This document shows positions 56,068 through 64,000 of a stretch of DNA of 64,000 bases, one piece after another. Positions within the stretch are counted from its first letter, which is position 1. The number at the start of each line of letters is the position of its first letter. Source of the DNA: Terriglobales bacterium (GTDB taxonomy: Bacteria > Acidobacteriota > Terriglobia > Terriglobales > Acidobacteriaceae); assembly GCA_035573675.1 (NCBI GenBank), contig DATMAB010000025.1:1-64000 (forward strand), given 5' to 3'. The notes beneath the pieces are model-generated. The model worked only from the letters and a program-made list of their open reading frames with translations, ran no database searches and was not told the DNA's origin. Position numbers and translations under genes: made by a program.

Positions 56068-56846
56068 TGCCCCTTTTCCCATTCAGGAACCCGGCGGTGC
56101 TAGAATCGGGCTACGAGGTGGTCGTGGCGCGCGCCCCGTTCGGCCTGGAAATCGCGGACAACTGCCTGAACTGCTCCCTGCGTTCGGACACCTTTTTCTG
56201 CAGCCTGCCCAAGGATGCGCTGCAGAATTTCCAGTCCATCGCTTCGCCTGCCGCCTTTCCGTCGGATGCGGTGCTGTTCGTCGAGGGACAGCAGCCGCGC
56301 GGCATCTACGTCATCTGCTCGGGCAAGGTGAAGCTCTCGATGGGCTCGGCGGAAGGCAAGGTGCTCATCCTGCGCATCGCCGAGCCCGGCGAGGTGCTGG
56401 GCATCAGCGCCACGGTATCCGGCCGCCCCTACGACCTGACCGCCGAGACGCTGGAGCCGACACAGGCCAACTTCGTGCGCCGCGACGATTTCCTGCGCTT
56501 CCTGCAGAAACACTCTACCGCCTGCTTCCGCGCCGCGCAGCAGCTCAGCGACAAGTACGACGTGGCCTGCCGCGAGATCCGCTCGCTCGGCCTGTCGCAC
56601 TCCGCCGCCGAGAAGCTGGCCCTGTTCCTTTTGCAGTTGGCGGCGCGCGACGTGGCACGCGGCGGCAAAGGCGTGCGCATCCGCGTCACCCTCACCCACG
56701 AAGAGATCGCCCAGATGATCGGCACTTCGCGCGAGACCGTGACCCGCCTGCTGACGGAGCTGCGCAAGAAGCAGCTCATCGGCTGGAAGGGATCCATCCT
56801 CGAGATCCGCAACAAGCACGCGCTCCAGGCCCTGGTGGGATCCTAG
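56067..56846 (+). CDS. CRP/FNR-family transcriptional regulator with N-terminal cysteines
   Basis: The 259-residue protein has a cNMP/FNR effector domain (FPSDAVLFVEGQQPRGIYVICSGKVKLSM, GEVLGISATVSG) and an HTH domain (IRVTLTHEEIAQMIGTSRETVTRLLTELRKKQLI). Near the N-terminus Cys33, Cys36 and Cys45 (NCLNCSLRSDTFFC) resemble the cluster ligands of FNR; a fourth could be Cys143-like in STACFRAA. This would suit an oxygen- or redox-sensing role. The ATG begins in the parS-like palindrome. Three CRP-type sites occur downstream in the window, likely targets. Confidence 0.9.
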   Translation: MPLFPFRNPAVLESGYEVVVARAPFGLEIADNCLNCSLRSDTFFCSLPKDALQNFQSIASPAAFPSDAVLFVEGQQPRGIYVICSGKVKLSMGSAEGKVLILRIAEPGEVLGISATVSGRPYDLTAETLEPTQANFVRRDDFLRFLQKHSTACFRAAQQLSDKYDVACREIRSLGLSHSAAEKLALFLLQLAARDVARGGKGVRIRVTLTHEEIAQMIGTSRETVTRLLTELRKKQLIGWKGSILEIRNKHALQALVGS

Positions 56847-56997
56847 AAGCCGCCTTTGCTTACCCCTCGACGCTGATCCTGGCTTGGTGTGCGAACGCCA
56901 GGCGCGCCCACAGTGGTGCCCGTCACTCTACGCGCGCCATACCGGCCAAAGATGCCGCGAATCCGTTACTGCGGCTCAGCTCGCAATCACTCTCAGC

Positions 56998-57013
56998 AGT
57001 GACCGGGGTCACA
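56998..57013. promoter_or_regulatory. CRP/FNR-like binding site, copy 1
   Basis: AGTGA-N6-TCACA (near perfect to TGTGA-N6-TCACA). It lies 22 bases upstream of CAAGAT (57036-57041), a possible -10, and about 37 bases before the ATG at 57050. The geometry fits class II activation. Confidence 0.6.
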
Positions 57014-57049
57014 GTTTCCATCCTGGTCCGCGCGGCAAGATGCGCCGCA

Positions 57050-57553
57050 ATGGGGGCGCGTTCGAAACCGGATTCCGATCAGCCATGTGGCACCTGTGAC
57101 CTTTGTCCCGAACAGGACTTCCACGACGCCTTTCATGGCGACTGGAAGAAGTTCGAAAGCCGCTTCGGCGAGCGGTCCTACGATAAAGGCGAGTGTCTGT
57201 TCCGCGAGGGGCGGAACGCACGCGGCGTCTACGTGCTGCGAGCCGGTGAGGCGGAACTCGTGGTGAACCCGCCGGGCGGCAAGCGCATCGTGGTGTGCAA
57301 GGCGCGGCCGGGAACGCTGCTGGGATTGAGCGCCGCCATCAGGGGGACGCCGGCGGAACTCAGCGCTGAGGTCACCCGTCCCAGCCGCGTCCTCTACATT
57401 CCCCGCCCGCAGTTCCTGCGCTTCCTGAAGCAGCATACCGCGGCCTGGCTGCCCATCCTGCAGCGGCTGAGCCGCGACGTGGAAGAAGCGCACCAGCGCG
57501 TGCATGCCATTCGCGAGAGCCAGCCGCGCCGCCGCCGGCCGCCGGCGCGTTGA
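57050..57553 (+). CDS. Cyclic-nucleotide-binding-domain protein without HTH
   Basis: The 167-residue protein has a CRP-type effector domain: ECLFREGRNARGVYVLRAGEAELVVNPPGGKRI, then KARPGTLLGLSAAIRGTPAELSAEV and a helical C-terminus. It has no HTH. At the N-terminus CGTCDLCPEQD contains three Cys (CxxCxxC), similar in style to the neighbouring CRP/FNR protein. It could be a signal-binding partner, sensor or decoy. ATG 57050 follows a CRP-like site. Upstream in-frame starts such as GTG 56999 are possible. Confidence 0.8.
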   Translation: MGARSKPDSDQPCGTCDLCPEQDFHDAFHGDWKKFESRFGERSYDKGECLFREGRNARGVYVLRAGEAELVVNPPGGKRIVVCKARPGTLLGLSAAIRGTPAELSAEVTRPSRVLYIPRPQFLRFLKQHTAAWLPILQRLSRDVEEAHQRVHAIRESQPRRRRPPAR

Positions 57554-57560
57554 CCGGTGG

Positions 57561-58451
57561 TTACGCCTCGCCCCGCACTGTCAGCACCGGGCAGTGCGCT
57601 TCGCAGGCCATGGTGTAGGCGGTGCTGGCCGGGAGATGCGCGGAGAACGCCGCCACCGGCTTCACACCCATCACAATCAGGTCGGCCGCGCAGTCGCTGG
57701 CCACGCGCAGGATCCATTGCCGCGCATCGCCCATGCGCACCAGAAATTCAGGCTCGCACCACAGTTCGGCCTCGGGCGGGACCAGCGCGTGCAACCGCCG
57801 GACCGCTTCGGTGCGGACGTCCAGCTTCTCGCGCAGGGTGGCGCCGTGCCGCTCCTCGGCCACGTGCAGCAAAGTGATGCCGGCCTGGTTCTCCTGCGCC
57901 AGCGAGACCGCATAAGGCGCCGCATGCGCCGAAGCCTCGCCGAAGTCGGTGGGATACAGGATGTGGCGGAACACAATCTCTTCCGGCGGCCGACGCGAGG
58001 CATGCGGCCCCACGGTCAGCACCGGGCAGGGCGCCATGCGGAAGATTTCTTCCGCCGCCGAGCCCAGGACCACCTTGCTCACGCCCTTCTTGCCGCGCGT
58101 GCCGGTGACCACCAGGTCAATCTCATGGCGCCGGACCATGTCGCCGAGCGCGTCCCAGATCTCTCCACGCCCCATCAGCCCCTGGTGGGGAATGCCTTCC
58201 AGCGAAGCCGAGGCCAGCAGCTCTTCCATTTGTTTCTCGGCAAACCTTTCCTGCTTCTGTCCGGTGGAGGTGCGCGCCGGCGGCGGGGGAGAGATTTCCG
58301 GCAGCAGCACATGGGCTACGAACAGCTTGGACTCGTAGCGGCGTGCGATGGCCGCGGCATAGGCCAGCGCCGTCTGGGCGGGCGGAGTGAAATCCGTCGC
58401 CACCAGAATGTTGGCCAGCGAGACCCGCGTCTTTGCATCCAGAACTTTCAT
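57561..58451 (-). CDS. Tandem universal stress protein
   Basis: The 296-residue protein has two UspA domains. The first (residues 1-148) carries the ATP-binding signature GTRGKKG-x6-GS, and ends PCPVLTVG. The second (about 155-296) has IVMGVKPVAAFS and lacks the G-x2-G-x9-G motif, so it may not bind ATP. Usp proteins respond to starvation, hypoxia or redox stress. It lies 22 bases after the nitroreductase gene on the same strand and probably shares its CRP-like promoter. Confidence 0.93.
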   Translation of the reverse strand: MKVLDAKTRVSLANILVATDFTPPAQTALAYAAAIARRYESKLFVAHVLLPEISPPPPARTSTGQKQERFAEKQMEELLASASLEGIPHQGLMGRGEIWDALGDMVRRHEIDLVVTGTRGKKGVSKVVLGSAAEEIFRMAPCPVLTVGPHASRRPPEEIVFRHILYPTDFGEASAHAAPYAVSLAQENQAGITLLHVAEERHGATLREKLDVRTEAVRRLHALVPPEAELWCEPEFLVRMGDARQWILRVASDCAADLIVMGVKPVAAFSAHLPASTAYTMACEAHCPVLTVRGEA

Positions 58452-58473
58452 TTCACACCTCCACGAGACGGAG

Positions 58474-59541
58474 TCAGGAACGCGCCACGTCAGGCAGCAG
58501 CACGTCGTCCACCGGACGGCGCGGTTCCGGCCGCACCTCGCGGCCGTAGCCCAGGCGCATCAACACCTGCGGATAGCCGTATCCGCCGGTCAACTCGCAC
58601 AGCTTGCTGCGCAGGTCGGGCAGCTCCACGGGCTGGTTGAGGAACGAGGCCCACACTTCATGGGCACGCGCCATCAGCAGCACGCGAGCGAGAGCCTGGC
58701 CGGCCGCCAGCCAGTCGTAGGGCCAGTCGCCGTCGGTGCCCAGCACCGCCAGGGCCGGCGAGCCCGCCGCGATCCTGCGGTCGGAAGCGGCGACCTGCCC
58801 GCCCAGGTCGAAGGTACGGATGAAGAACGGACCGCCACGCGACATCAGGTCGCCGTGGCCGAACCCATAACCGCGCATGCCGTCACAACTGGAGCTGGCG
58901 TTGGGATGCATCCATGACGCCAACTCGCGGCGGAAGCGCCGGTCGGCCCACTCGATGCGGTCGCCCTCGGCCACCAGGTCCGCGACCTGGTTCTTTTCTT
59001 CCTCGCTCTGGAAGATGTGCAGCCAGGCGCCCTCGGCGCGCGCCTCCACCCGCAGCTGGAAGAGCACACCCGGGTCCACGGGACGCGCCTCGAAGGGCAT
59101 GCGGTTGGTCCTGCGCCGCGGGATGGCGTGGAACATTTTTTCCTCCTCGCCGGTTGGCGGATGCAGGCGGCCCAGACGCACGCGCGCCAGCAGATCGGGA
59201 TCGGTGTTGTCGGGAAACAAAGCGACCTCACACGCATGACCGAAATGGCGGATGGCGATGCGCAGGTGCAGCAGCGCCGCGCCGCAGCTCATGATGAGCT
59301 GGCGATCGTCGGGGTCCACCACCGGCAGGCCGCGGCTGCGGTCGGCGTAGAGCTCTACGGCGTCGTCGCGGATGCGGAACAGCCAGGGCTGGGTGTTATG
59401 GCTGGAGGGCGCCAGCACCGCGTAGCGCAGCAGAAAACGCAGCTTGTCGGCGGCCCGGCCCTCCACCGGGTAATCGCGCTCGGAAACCTCCCAGGCTTCC
59501 AAAGGCTCGGGCGGCAGAATGGCTTGGACGGCGGCGGACAT
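58474..59541 (-). CDS. Nitroreductase-family protein (Acg-like)
   Basis: The 355-residue protein belongs to the large nitroreductase/Acg group: LRYAVLAPSSHNTQPWLFRIRDD, MSCGAALLHLRIAIRHFG, and a second half with MPFEARPVDPG. It is longer than simple nitroreductases, as in the two-domain Acg family. Acg of Mycobacterium is hypoxia induced and may store FMN. It is transcribed divergently from the VIT1-like gene and precedes the usp gene. A CRP-like site lies 61 bases before its ATG. Confidence 0.87.
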   Translation of the reverse strand: MSAAVQAILPPEPLEAWEVSERDYPVEGRAADKLRFLLRYAVLAPSSHNTQPWLFRIRDDAVELYADRSRGLPVVDPDDRQLIMSCGAALLHLRIAIRHFGHACEVALFPDNTDPDLLARVRLGRLHPPTGEEEKMFHAIPRRRTNRMPFEARPVDPGVLFQLRVEARAEGAWLHIFQSEEEKNQVADLVAEGDRIEWADRRFRRELASWMHPNASSSCDGMRGYGFGHGDLMSRGGPFFIRTFDLGGQVAASDRRIAAGSPALAVLGTDGDWPYDWLAAGQALARVLLMARAHEVWASFLNQPVELPDLRSKLCELTGGYGYPQVLMRLGYGREVRPEPRRPVDDVLLPDVARS

Positions 59542-59601
59542 AAGGCACCTCCTCGCACACGGCGTCCTGGTTTGAGCCTAGAACTGTGCCGCGCAGGCGG
59601 C

Positions 59602-59617
59602 AGTGACTGCCATCACA
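59602..59617. promoter_or_regulatory. CRP/FNR-like binding site, copy 3 (divergent gap)
   Basis: TGTGA-N6-TCACT read on the minus strand. It ends 21 bases before TAGGCT (59580-59575), a -10-like hexamer, and 61 bases before the nitroreductase ATG. The class II position is exact (21 bases between site and -10). Confidence 0.65.
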
Positions 59618-59718
59618 AGCAGGGGTGAGACAGGACACCGTGAGCGAGCCGGTCCTGCGGCGACGATATCGGCGCCAGCCGTTACCATGGAGCAGCCATT
59701 CCTGTTCCGGAGGCGTGC

Positions 59719-60270
59719 GTGAGCATCCAGGACGATCCGCCAACCTCGCTCGGTTTCTGGCCCTCGTGGGCGCATCACATCGGCGACCTGGTGTTCGGCG
59801 CCAACGACGGCATCGTGACCACCTTCGCCGTGGTCAGCGGCGTGACCGGCGCTGCACTGAATCCCGCCATCGCCATCGTGCTGGGTTTTGCCAACCTGCT
59901 GGCCGATGGCTTCTCCATGGCGGCCGGGGCTTATCTGGGACAGCGCTCCGAGCAGGACTACCGCATTAGCGTCGAAGGCCACATCCACGAAGGACGCATC
60001 CATGCCGTCGGGCATGGCGCCGCCATCTTTTTTGCCTTTTTGGGCGCGGGCAGCGTGCCCCTGCTGCCGTTGTTGTTCACGCGCGAGCACAGCTTCGCCA
60101 TCTCCTGCGCGGCCACGGCGGTGACGCTGTTCATCGTCGGCAGCCTGCGCACAGTGATCACGCGCGGGCGCTGGCTGCACAACGGCCTGGAGATGCTGCT
60201 GGTCGGATCGACGGCTGCGGCTGTTTCCTACGCCGTCGGGCACCTGTTGGGAGGCATGGCAAGAGGATGA
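59719..60270 (+). CDS. VIT1/CCC1-family membrane protein
   Basis: The 183-residue protein has the VIT1/CCC1 N-terminal signature LVFGANDGIVTTFAVVSGVTGAALNPAIAIVLGFANLLADGFSMAAGAYLGQRSEQD, then four further hydrophobic segments (AIFFAFLGAGSVPLLPLL, AISCAATAVTLFIVG). The family transports Fe2+ or Mn2+. GTG 59719 follows CGGAGG. It is divergent from the nitroreductase-usp operon, with a CRP-like site between them, and precedes the acyl-CoA synthetase-GNAT gene. Confidence 0.88.
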   Translation: MSIQDDPPTSLGFWPSWAHHIGDLVFGANDGIVTTFAVVSGVTGAALNPAIAIVLGFANLLADGFSMAAGAYLGQRSEQDYRISVEGHIHEGRIHAVGHGAAIFFAFLGAGSVPLLPLLFTREHSFAISCAATAVTLFIVGSLRTVITRGRWLHNGLEMLLVGSTAAAVSYAVGHLLGGMARG

Positions 60271-60279
60271 AGAGCCGCG

Positions 60280-60299
60280 TCCATCGTGGACGGTATACT
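60280..60299 (+). promoter_or_regulatory. Hairpin and -10-like element before acyl-CoA synthetase gene
   Basis: A CGTCCA/TGGACG inverted repeat is followed by TATACT at 60294-60299, which would give a start near 60306 and a 26-base leader to the ATG at 60332. The inverted repeat may be an operator. Evidence is modest. Confidence 0.4.
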
Positions 60300-60331
60300 C
60301 GCGGTAGGTCGCCGTACGAAGAGGCAGCCCG

Positions 60332-63073
60332 ATGAAACCTGTGGCCGCACTCACTTCGGATCCCGCCTACGACGTGCTGCGCGCCGAGCGCCAGCCGCTG
60401 GACGCCATCTTTGCGCCCCGTTCGGTGGCCGTGATCGGCGCTACCGAGCGAGCGGGGAGCGTGGGCCGCAGCATTCTCTGGAACCTGCTCAGCAGCCCGT
60501 TCGGCGGCACGGTGTTTCCTGTGAATCCCGCGCGCGCCAGCGTGCTGGGCATCAAGGCGTACCCGGCCATCGGCGCGGTGCCGGAGAAAGTGGACCTGGC
60601 GGTGGTGGTGACGCCGGCCGTCACCGTGCCCGGCGTCATCGGCGAGTGCGTGGCCGCCGGCGTGCGCGGCGCCATCATCATCTCCGCCGGTTTCAAGGAA
60701 ATCGGCGAGAAGGGCGTGGAACTGGAACGGCAGGTGCTCGAGCAGGCGCGTCGCGGACGCCTGCGCATCATCGGCCCCAACTGCCTCGGCCTGATGAGTC
60801 CCTACTCCGGCCTCAACGCCACCTTCGCGCACAGCATGGCGCGTCCCGGCAAAGTGGCCTTCATCAGCCAGAGCGGGGCGCTCTGCACCGCCATCCTCGA
60901 CTGGAGCCTGAAGGAGATGGTGGGCTTCAGCGCCTTTGTTTCCGTGGGCTCGATGCTCGATGTGGGCTGGGGCGACCTCATCTACTACCTCGGGGACGAC
61001 GTGCGCACCGAAAGCATCGTCCTTTATATGGAATCGATCGGCGATGCGCGGGCTTTTCTCTCCGCCGCGCGCGAGGTTGCGCTCTCCAAGCCCATCATCG
61101 TCATCAAGGCGGGACGCACCGAGCAGGCCGCGCGCGCCGCAGCGTCCCACACCGGCGCCCTCACCGGCAGCGACGAAGTGCTGGACGCCGCCTTCCGCCG
61201 CTCCGGCGTCTTGCGCGTGCGCAGCATCGCGGACCTCTTCTACATGGCGGAGGTGCTTTCCAAGCAGCCGCGTCCCCGCGGACCGCGCCTGGCCATCGTG
61301 TCGAACGCAGGCGGCCCCGCCGTGCTGGCGACTGACGCGCTCATCGACGGCGGCGGAGAGCTGGCGCCGCTGGCGCCGGAAACCGTGAAGGCCCTGAACG
61401 AATTCCTTCCGCCGCACTGGAGCCGCAACAACCCTATCGACATCCTGGGTGACGCCGACGCGCCGCGTTACGCACGCGCGCTGGAGGTTGTCTCTCGCGA
61501 TCCCAACACCGACGGCATGCTGGTGGTGATGGCCCCGCAGGCCATGACCGATCCCACTGGGGTGGCCGAACTGCTGCGCCCGCTCGCCTCTTCCACCGGC
61601 AAGCCGGTGCTGGCGAGCTGGATGGGCGGCGTTGAGGTCTCGGGCGGCGAAGCCATCTTGAATCGTTCCGGCATTCCCACCTTTCCGTATCCGGATACGG
61701 CGGCGCGCGCCTTCAACTACATGTGGCGCTACAGCTACAACCTGCGCGGACTGTACGAGACACCCGTGCTGCGCGCCGAATCGGGCTCGGCGCCCGACCG
61801 CGCGCGCGCGACGGAGATCATCGCGGCCGCGCGCCGCGCCGGACGCACGCTGCTCACGGAGTTTGAGTCCAAGCAGGTCCTGGCCGCCTACGGCATTCCG
61901 ACAGTGGAGACGCGCGTGGCGCGTTCGCTGCAGGAAGCCCGGGAACAGGCCGAGGCGCTCGGGTATCCGGTGGTCGTCAAGCTGCATTCGGAAACCATCA
62001 CACACAAGACCGACGTAGGCGGCGTGCGGCTGAACCTGGACAACGGTGAAGCGGTCGAGCGTGCCTGGCGCGAGATCGAGTCTGCGGTGCGCCAGAAGAC
62101 TGGCGACGGACACTTCCTGGGCGTCACCGTGCAGCCCATGGTGCGCATCGACGGATACGAGCTCATCCTGGGCTCAAGCCTAGATCCGCAGTTCGGTCCG
62201 GTCTTGCTGTTCGGCGCCGGAGGCCAACTGGTGGAAGTGTTCCGCGACCGCGCCCTCGCCCTGCCTCCGCTCAACACCACGCTGGCCCTGCGCATGATGG
62301 AACAGACCAGGATCTTCACCGCGCTCCAGGGTGTGCGCGGGCGCGCCGCCGTGGACATCGATGCCCTCGAACAACTGCTGGTGCGCTTCGGGCAACTGGT
62401 GGTGGAGCAGCCCGCCGTCTGCGAGATCGACATCAACCCGCTGCTGGCCTCCCCCGAGCGCCTGCTGGCTCTGGATGCGCGCGTCGTGCTGCATCCCCGC
62501 GAGGTGAGCGACGAGCGGCTGCCGCGTCCGGCCATCCGTCCGTACCCCTCGCAGTACGTGGCGCCGTGGAGGATGAGCGACGGCACCGAGGTCGTCATCC
62601 GCCCCATCCGTCCCGAGGACGAGCCGCTCATGGTCTGGTTCCATCAGACGCTCTCCGAACGCAGCGTCTACCTGCGCTACTTCCAGCAGTTGCAACTGTC
62701 GCAGCGTGTGTCACACGAGCGGCTGACGCGCATCTGCTTTGTGGACTACGACCGCGAGATGGCGCTGGTGGCGGAGAAACGGGATGGTCACAACGGCCAG
62801 CCGGAGATCATCGCCGTCGGCCGCCTGAGCAAGTTGCATCTCGCCGAGGAAGGCGAGGTCGCCTTCCTGGTCAGCGACGTCTACCAGCAGCACGGCCTGG
62901 GCAGCGAATTGCTGCGACGGCTCATCCAGGTGGGGCGCGACGAAAAGCTGCGCCGCATCCGCGCCTATATGCTGCCCGAGAACCGCGCCATGCAGCACGT
63001 TTGCGAGAAGCTCGGCTTTCGCATGCAGCCCGATCCCGAGGAACCCCTGGTCGTGGGCGAACTCGACCTCTGA
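60332..63073 (+). CDS. ADP-forming acyl-CoA synthetase fused to GNAT acetyltransferase
   Basis: The 913-residue protein has a CoA-binding domain ([24 protein letters not shown]), a succinyl-CoA-ligase-like domain with the His of the catalytic histidine motif [13 protein letters not shown], an ATP-grasp domain (about 500-710, [22 protein letters not shown]) and a C-terminal GNAT domain (about 742-905; [21 protein letters not shown]). The layout is that of PatZ/Pat-type lysine acetyltransferases. The retained SHTG His suggests it may still catalyse NDP-forming acyl-CoA synthesis, unlike PatZ. It links acetyl-CoA metabolism with protein acetylation. Confidence 0.93.
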   Translation: MKPVAALTSDPAYDVLRAERQPLDAIFAPRSVAVIGATERAGSVGRSILWNLLSSPFGGTVFPVNPARASVLGIKAYPAIGAVPEKVDLAVVVTPAVTVPGVIGECVAAGVRGAIIISAGFKEIGEKGVELERQVLEQARRGRLRIIGPNCLGLMSPYSGLNATFAHSMARPGKVAFISQSGALCTAILDWSLKEMVGFSAFVSVGSMLDVGWGDLIYYLGDDVRTESIVLYMESIGDARAFLSAAREVALSKPIIVIKAGRTEQAARAAASHTGALTGSDEVLDAAFRRSGVLRVRSIADLFYMAEVLSKQPRPRGPRLAIVSNAGGPAVLATDALIDGGGELAPLAPETVKALNEFLPPHWSRNNPIDILGDADAPRYARALEVVSRDPNTDGMLVVMAPQAMTDPTGVAELLRPLASSTGKPVLASWMGGVEVSGGEAILNRSGIPTFPYPDTAARAFNYMWRYSYNLRGLYETPVLRAESGSAPDRARATEIIAAARRAGRTLLTEFESKQVLAAYGIPTVETRVARSLQEAREQAEALGYPVVVKLHSETITHKTDVGGVRLNLDNGEAVERAWREIESAVRQKTGDGHFLGVTVQPMVRIDGYELILGSSLDPQFGPVLLFGAGGQLVEVFRDRALALPPLNTTLALRMMEQTRIFTALQGVRGRAAVDIDALEQLLVRFGQLVVEQPAVCEIDINPLLASPERLLALDARVVLHPREVSDERLPRPAIRPYPSQYVAPWRMSDGTEVVIRPIRPEDEPLMVWFHQTLSERSVYLRYFQQLQLSQRVSHERLTRICFVDYDREMALVAEKRDGHNGQPEIIAVGRLSKLHLAEEGEVAFLVSDVYQQHGLGSELLRRLIQVGRDEKLRRIRAYMLPENRAMQHVCEKLGFRMQPDPEEPLVVGELDL

Positions 63074-63105
63074 CCCCGGCTTGCGTGCGGCGCATCACCG
63101 CCGCC

Positions 63106-63121
63106 GGTGACGTTAGTCACA
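63106..63121. promoter_or_regulatory. CRP/FNR-like binding site, copy 2
   Basis: GGTGA-N6-TCACA lies 21 bases before TAACCT (63143-63148), a possible -10, and 50 bases before GTG 63172. It has the same spacing as the site upstream of the nitroreductase gene. Confidence 0.6.
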
Positions 63122-63171
63122 GCGCTCCCGGCCGGCCCGCAGTAACCTTCATTGGACGGCGGGAGGCGCTT

Positions 63172-63843
63172 GTGATTTCGCATTGCGCCAATCCGGGTTG
63201 TTCGGCTCCCTTCCGCTACCTGCGGGAAGGGAAGCTGTTTCAGCTCTACACCGATCCCGAGCCTGGAACCGGAGAACGCACCGAGACCTCCCGCCGCATC
63301 GAATACTACTGGTTGTGCGGCCGCTGTGCCGCCAGCACCACCCTGCTGTTCGAAAGGAAGGATGGCACCGTGACGGTGCGCACGAAGCACCCCGGGGAGA
63401 GTGGAGGATCCATGCCCGCGAATGAAGCCCAGACCGTGAAAGCCAGAGAGATTCCGCTGAACAAGGACGACCGCGACCTGCTCGAGCTGCTCAAGTTCGA
63501 GCTGGCCTTCCTGGAAGGCGGCGGGTACGGCCGCTCCGTACGCACCCCGCAGGTGCCCACGCGTCCGTTCCAGGATTCCATCACCTGCATCAACTACGGC
63601 GACCCGCTGCGCTCGCGCCCCTGCGAAGAGTGCCTGCTCATGCAGTTCGTGCCGGAGTCGCGGAAGCACGAGGACGTTCCCTGCCATCACATCCCCCTGA
63701 CTGAAAAAGGGGAAACGGTGGAGACGCTGGAAGCGCGCGGCAACCAGGCCGTGCTGGAAGAGGCCATGATGCAGTGGCTGCGCACCACCATCCGTCGCCT
63801 GGAGCAGGATCGCGCTCTGGCCCAGGCCGCCAAGGGCGTCTGA
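63172..63843 (+). CDS. Cys-rich protein of unknown function, possible zinc ribbon
   Basis: The 223-residue protein starts with two CxxC-type pairs: HCANPGCSAPFRYL and YYWLCGRCAAS, and has further Cys residues later (PCEECLLMQFVPE and DVPCHHIPL). The first two pairs may form a zinc ribbon. The rest is helical and charged, with no known domain I can name. GTG 63172 follows GGGAGG. A CRP-like site lies in its promoter region. It is followed 7 bases later by a response regulator gene, possibly in the same operon. Confidence 0.82.
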   Translation: MISHCANPGCSAPFRYLREGKLFQLYTDPEPGTGERTETSRRIEYYWLCGRCAASTTLLFERKDGTVTVRTKHPGESGGSMPANEAQTVKAREIPLNKDDRDLLELLKFELAFLEGGGYGRSVRTPQVPTRPFQDSITCINYGDPLRSRPCEECLLMQFVPESRKHEDVPCHHIPLTEKGETVETLEARGNQAVLEEAMMQWLRTTIRRLEQDRALAQAAKGV

Positions 63844-63850
63844 GGAAAAG

Positions 63851-64000
63851 ATGGAGAAGCGCATCCTGATCGTCGATAACGACGAGACCGTGCTTTGTGC
63901 GCTCGAGCGCCTGCTGGGCACCATCGGCTACGAGACCGAAACCGCATGGAGCGGAGCCCAGGCTCTCGAACTTCTGCGCACGCAACCCTTCGATCTGGTC
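63851..64000 (+). CDS. Response regulator receiver domain (truncated by window end)
   Basis: The first 50 residues of a receiver domain are visible: MEKRILIVDNDETVLCALERLLGTIGYETETAWSG, with the acidic pocket Asp and Asn/Asp residues (VDNDE). The phospho-accepting Asp should be near the edge of the window (FDLV). Output domain unknown. It is downstream of the Cys-rich gene and may share its CRP-like promoter. Confidence 0.9.
   Translation, partial: MEKRILIVDNDETVLCALERLLGTIGYETETAWSGAQALELLRTQPFDLV

Overview
The window is GC-rich chromosomal DNA. I infer an Acidobacteriota (Terriglobia-like) genome or metagenome-assembled genome. The reasons are long Ser/Thr kinases with TPR tails, a FixL-style multi-TM histidine kinase, MacB-like permeases, frequent GTG/TTG starts, and several families of short intergenic repeats (tandem word repeats, elements starting GTCATCCTGAGCGAG, small GC-rich palindromes). 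This is an inference from gene content and style; no rRNA or tRNA gene is visible to settle it.

Layout. 1-5.5 kb: six plus-strand genes that look like the end of a phage tail or tail-like module, closed by a terminator. 5.5-12.5 kb: a minus-strand 2-oxoacid dehydrogenase operon (lpd, lipB, E1-alpha, a DUF1080 gene, E1-beta, a 49-residue protein, E2), with a highly structured intercistronic stretch before E2. 12.6-21.7 kb: a VOC protein/MarR pair around a perfect palindromic operator, hemB, a membrane histidine kinase, mutS2, a trans-sulfuration enzyme, a DinB protein and a MazF-type toxin-antitoxin pair. 21.8-28.6 kb: housekeeping genes dnaG, rpoD, dnaB and alr. 28.7-34.8 kb: a kinase-TPR protein, two tandem small paralogous proteins of unknown function, an alpha/beta hydrolase and an enoyl-CoA hydratase. 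34.9-38.5 kb: rpiB, glyA, a glycosyltransferase and the RNase P RNA gene. 38.6-45.9 kb: two ABC permeases, a site-2 protease with CBS domains, a second Ser/Thr kinase and glgB. 45.9-49.2 kb: an ECF sigma / membrane anti-sigma / cytochrome c operon and a hydrolase. 49.7-56 kb: a secreted DinB protein and a second pyruvate dehydrogenase complex (aceE, aceF, lpd). 56-64 kb: two CRP/FNR-like proteins, a nitroreductase-universal stress protein operon, a VIT1/CCC1-like membrane protein, an ADP-forming acyl-CoA synthetase fused to a GNAT acetyltransferase, a Cys-rich protein and a truncated response regulator.

The most interesting signals are these. (1) Three CRP-like sites (GTGA-N6-TCAC core) lie in the last 7 kb, each 21-22 bp before a -10-like hexamer and a gene start, which is the geometry of class II FNR/CRP activation; they suggest a local redox/energy-stress regulon. 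(2) A perfect 16-bp parS-like palindrome overlaps the start of the first CRP/FNR gene. (3) An anti-sigma factor carries a CxxCH haem-attachment motif in its periplasmic part and its gene overlaps that of a c-type cytochrome. (4) The same ECF-type promoter motif precedes the ECF sigma gene and rpoD. (5) Two tandem small paralogous proteins of unknown function follow a kinase-TPR gene. (6) Tandem word repeats sit next to start codons, and one related tract lies inside lipB. Two genes appear to be frameshifted by one missing base.
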